The notes under the pieces: generated by a model
What the model was told of the DNA's origin: nothing
Seen by the model: the letters and a program-made list of their open reading frames with translations, nothing else
The model's database searches: none
Position numbers and translations under genes: made by a program
From: Setophaga petechia
Taxonomy: Eukaryota > Chordata > Aves > Passeriformes > Parulidae
DNA length: 64,000 bases
Direction: 5' to 3'
Assembly (NCBI GenBank): GCA_024362935.1
Contig: JANCRA010000019.1
Location: 13,450,501 to 13,514,500, forward strand
In this document: positions 60,101 through 64,000 of the stretch, piece by piece
How positions within the stretch are numbered: the stretch's first letter is position 1
Layout of the letters: every line of letters starts with the position of its first letter

Positions 60101-63100
60101 GGCACAGCAACTGCAAACAGGACCATCCCTGTTTAGTGCCTGTTGGTAACCAAGGCCACCCTTTCCCTAAAAGTGAACATGGTGGTAGCAATGATGGATA
60201 AATACCCAAACATACACATAGAGACAAGACTGGAACAAATGAACATTGGAAAATAATCAAAGCCATATTGCTTCAGACAGCAAAAATTGCATTACACATG
60301 AAGTGTACAAAAAACCACACAAAACAACAGGCTTTTTATCAAGGGGTTTGGGTTTTCTACTCTGTTGCTACATGAAATGGAAGCATCAGGAAAACTGGAT
60401 ATAAAAACATAAAATTCAAAGGGAATAGTGAGAGAGAATAGACTACTGTCAAATGTAGAAAATAAACACATCAGGAAAAAATGCAAGAAATAAGTCTAAT
60501 TAAATTTACTAAATAGCTTTTGGACTTATTTTACAACTGGTAAAAATAAGGTAATCTCAATACGCACGCTTTCTGTTAAACGATTCAGAATCAAAACATA
60601 TCTGTAGCATTTTGAATTTCACTGAGTGCCAAGAATGATGTCACAAATTAAACTAACAAATCCAGAACACACAACTAATCATTTGACTGTGCATTAAACA
60701 TTCTTAATTGTGCTTGATAGTTTGCAAAATTTCTTATTATTGTGACTCTACAAACAGGCATTTAAAACAAACAATAATGCAATTACATTTTTTTGCCACT
60801 GTTCTTAAGACTTTGCAGCTAGGAGTTGCACTCACTTTTCCCAGAAGCAGTATTTGCATATATTCACAAAGGCAAAGAGAAATAACTTCAAATAATGGGA
60901 TGAAAACTCTTCAGCAGATGAAAATGTTAACACATAAACACAGCAGGCCAAATATTTCTTAGAGAAAGCAACAACCATCATTTTGTAATATGAATCATTG
61001 AAGACAAATATTTTTAAAGCCATACTTAATTTTCTGTAGCTTCTGCATAAGCCTCCATCTCTCAATTAATTTCATCATTCCCTGCTTCTTCCAATCACTA
61101 AAAGTGCATGTAGCTCTCTTAAGACTTTCCTTTGCTTGGTTGCCACAAAAATAATTGCCACTTTAAAAGCCACAACTTTTTTCCTCAGGATTGACAAGTT
61201 GTTTACTTACAGACTTCCCATTTATTCCCTCGGGGTCTTCCATTGAAGATTTCTCCTTCCAAATTATATTTGGGCTATTAGTTACAGGGAGCTTCAGACA
61301 GTGCTAGCACACACACACCTGTGGAAAAGACAGCACCACATCGCTGGATTAATTTGTTGGCATGAAACTAGGAGCTGATCTTCACTTCTGCAACTTTCCA
61401 GCAACTAACAAGTATTCACAAGTTGGGAGCAGTTGCCTTTGAAGAATTGAATCAGTCTTGAAAATAAACACATAGCTGAGCTGTTTATTGCGAATCCACT
61501 CAAGCCAAAAGCAGGCAGCGAGAGCCCCGTTGTGCTCACTGTCTGCAGAAGAATAAAAGGCAGCCAGGAATGCTCCTACCGCCACTATTTCTGTGCCAAC
61601 AACACATCTCTTCTTCTTTTTTTCCCTGGTTTTTTTTTCCCTTTAGGAAGCTCAGCCTTCCCCTGATATCTATCAATGTCAATCGTACTTTAATGCTAAG
61701 AGGAAATAATAACAAAGCAATATGGTTGTAGACTGAGCCAGGATAAAAAAGAAAATCCACAAAGTTTTCAAATGTTGCCCTCAAGCTAAGGATATTTTTA
61801 TACTAAATCTCTTCAAGTTTACATTAGGTCACAGTCTTAGGCCTCATAAATTATAAATATGGGATGCTTTGTGTTCTCTCACCTTCAGAAAGAGTGCTCT
61901 TTGATGTTTAAAGTAACAGTGAAGTACTCAGATGAAACACCAAAAGCTTACCCTCCCAAACAGATATCAACCCAAAATATGGTTTCCTTCCTCCCTCCTT
62001 TAGAATAAAATGCTGCAAACATCTTAAAATTCAGAATTATTCATTGGTGTAATTTAAACAAACCCAGCTGAAATCCTCATTAGAAAAACTGGCGCTTTTT
62101 AAAAAATACATGGGGAAAAGACTGTCCATAAAGAATAAAAATGAAAATGTGATTTATACACACAAACACATACACGTCATATATACACAGAAATGTGAAT
62201 AACGTTTTGCTCTTCTGTGACAGTTGAAGATATGGTCTGAAGACATTCTGTTTGTCCTAAAACCACTCTGTATAGGAAATACATATATTTTAGGATCAGG
62301 AACCAAAGCCTCTATCTTTCTACCTGGATAAGACTCCAGCGAGAAAGCAAAAAAATCCCTTCAAAGCCAGTTTTTTGGACACTACTCACTGCACATATTT
62401 GGCTACTTCTATAAAATCTAAGCATTAAGAAAGTGTTAACAGGTCCACTCCACACCCTAAGGAAGATGCTAATATGAACCATGCTTCTGCAAGGCATCCA
62501 CTCCCTTCTTTCTGGTTTACAATTGAGAGATCAAATCCAGTCCTGCTCCTGCTGAGAACAATGGCCAATCTGCAATATTTCTGTGAAATCAGGGTTTGGT
62601 GCTTATATTTGTTCTGACACCAGATTATAGGTTAGAAAACTATTTACGGCTTTTAAAAGCGACAATTAAAATTAGGGAGGGAAAGGAAAAGATTTTTTCC
62701 AACTTAAAAAAAAAGAGAGAAGAAAACAGCCCTCTAACAATGCCCCACTCCTAAGCAATGACTGACATCTGTTTCAAAAACTCTTTTATTGCAAAACTCA
62801 ATAAATGGAAAAACCGCACAAACTGAAAGTCTGCCACTTCAGCGAGGGAATAAAATGGAGCCTTTTCTAATGGAAAAATATTCAAAAGTCAATTGATGTA
62901 ATGCTGGTATGGATGACCTGATGGATTTTCAGATCAGCAGTGCTCTCTTTACTAATGGAAAGAAAACTTTACAAAGACTGGTAATTTTCTCTTGAAGCCC
63001 AGAAGGAAAAAGCATATATGTTTTAGTGTATATTATAGTTCAGCCATAATTAGGCGACCTAACTTGCAGGAACTGCTGTGGCAAATATTTTCTCTCTCTG

Positions 63101-63880
63101 GGAAAGATTCCTATAACACACCAGTGTTAGAAGAGCCTACTCTTGTAATTTCTGCTCTGACATATGCTGCACTTCATGTCTCTGCAAAAGAGGTTTACAA
63201 AAAGCTCCTATATATGTGGGCATCCACCCACACTGCTAGGGGCAAAGACTTGTCTTGCTCAGAAGACACCAGAGACTGCTGGCAGCAGAATCAAGTCACA
63301 GTAACATGAGGACTTAGATGTTAACACAGAACAGCTGATCCACAATGAAGTAATAATAATTAAGTCATTTTAATTTTGAAAAATTCAACTCTTAAACAAG
63401 AGCAACTTAGTTATCCTGATTCTAATAGCCATGTTAGGTTATTTTTAACCCTTAGTGAAGCTTTACAAAAACGAATTAAATTCCCTTGACATGTTAATGT
63501 ACCAAAAAATATATCCAAATTACACAGTGTCTATTACAGAGAATCTTTTATATGCAAAATGTGCCATCAAATATGAGTAGGACAAAAATTCAATTTATTG
63601 AAAAAGACAAGATCTAAATTGAAGAGAAGCCATGAAAGCACATATCCTATTTTTCTCTACTTCTTTGGAAGTCATTTGCTTTGTAAATATTATTACCATT
63701 AAATACACAACAGTATTAAGAGTCCCACCAGCTAAAGAAGTACTGTAGTACCAGGCACAATGACCAGCAGTCCTGTTTCCAAGCAGCTATTACCATTTAA
63801 AAGGGCATTAAAAGAGCCCACAGAGAAGCACAGAAAGTGGTTTATGGGGGATTTCTGAAACGTTACCAACGCTGTGCAAT
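57170..63880. other. Non-coding stretch
   Basis: No gene was recognised. The longest frame in the window after the first CpG block (57167-57652, minus, 161 codons) has no recognisable domain and sits in unremarkable sequence, so it is not called. A perfect 10-bp inverted repeat lies at 59249-59273. A frame at 62992-63309 (105 codons, plus) is also unrecognised. Confidence 0.55.
59249..59273. repeat. Perfect 10-bp inverted repeat
   Basis: TGTTTGGGAT (59249-59258) and ATCCCAAACA (59264-59273) are exact reverse complements around the loop CTTAA. Read directly. Confidence 0.94.
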
Positions 63881-63884
63881 TTTC

Positions 63885-64000
63885 CCCACACACGCGGATC
63901 CCAACCCGCGCCTTTGCCGCCAGGCAAGGGCGGCTGCCAGCCCCTCCCAGCCACGCTGCAGAGGTGGCAGGAGCTTTAACGAGCTCCTTCTCATGGAAGG
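63885..64000. promoter_or_regulatory. CpG-rich block at the right edge
   Basis: CpG density and GC rise abruptly in the last ~115 bases (CACACGCGGATCC, CCCGCGCC, GCCGCC, GGGCGG), after tens of kilobases of CpG-poor sequence. It is probably the edge of another CpG island or promoter lying mostly outside the window. A GCCGCC/GGCGGC stem is possible near 63916-63933. Confidence 0.5.

Noticed and set aside
1..64000. tRNA, rRNA, snRNA genes, CRISPR arrays, LTR pairs or endogenous retrovirus genes
   Set aside because: Looked for on both strands by eye; no intact cloverleaf, U6-type promoter element, regularly spaced repeats, paired LTRs or retroviral gene motifs were seen.

Overview
The window is 64 kb of vertebrate nuclear DNA, most likely from a bird or a close archosaur relative. 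The evidence is: AT-rich, CpG-depleted sequence with discrete CpG-rich islands; no open reading frame that looks like a real long coding sequence; very sparse interspersed repeats; and repeats of the right kind. The recognisable repeats are three CR1 non-LTR retrotransposon remnants (one close to the avian CR1 type, one resembling older turtle/crocodile-type CR1), one MIR-like SINE and one tRNA-derived SINE-like sequence. Nothing bacterial is present (no operons, no CRISPR array, no insertion sequences). No protein-coding gene could be named with confidence, and no previously undescribed system could be demonstrated.

Layout. Bases 1-535 are a GC-rich, CpG-bearing block with splice-like signals. 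Bases 5205-5900 are a strong CpG island that looks like a promoter plus a non-coding first exon, probably transcribed on the minus strand: an inverted CCAAT box, a long polypyrimidine tract, GC-rich leader, a short uORF and a GTGAGT donor motif. If so, 1-5398 is the start of its first intron and the body of the gene lies outside the window to the left. The last ~120 bases (63885-64000) enter a third CpG-rich block. Between 6 kb and 63.8 kb is a gene-poor stretch with simple repeats, old transposon remnants, a few small perfect inverted repeats, and AT-rich segments dense in homeodomain/POU-type sites that could be conserved non-coding elements.

Transposon remnants: CR1 3' end at about 29100-29410; avian-type CR1 ORF2 remnant at about 43050-44580; older CR1 at about 50880-52112 (all + strand); MIR-like SINE at about 46668-46803 (minus); tRNA-derived SINE-like sequence at about 50186-50290 (plus). 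All were recognised by reading against remembered family consensus sequences, so boundaries are approximate.

Most notable unexplained structures: a near-perfect 66-nt hairpin at 12134-12199 (18-bp perfect inner stem, pre-miRNA-like size); a perfect 25-nt palindrome at 4621-4645; a direct-repeat-flanked inverted repeat at 6250-6304; and a small GC/CpG-rich patch at 57054-57161 with splice-like flanks on both strands, which is the best candidate for an isolated exon. The window may equally be one giant intron or an intergenic desert; the sequence alone does not decide.
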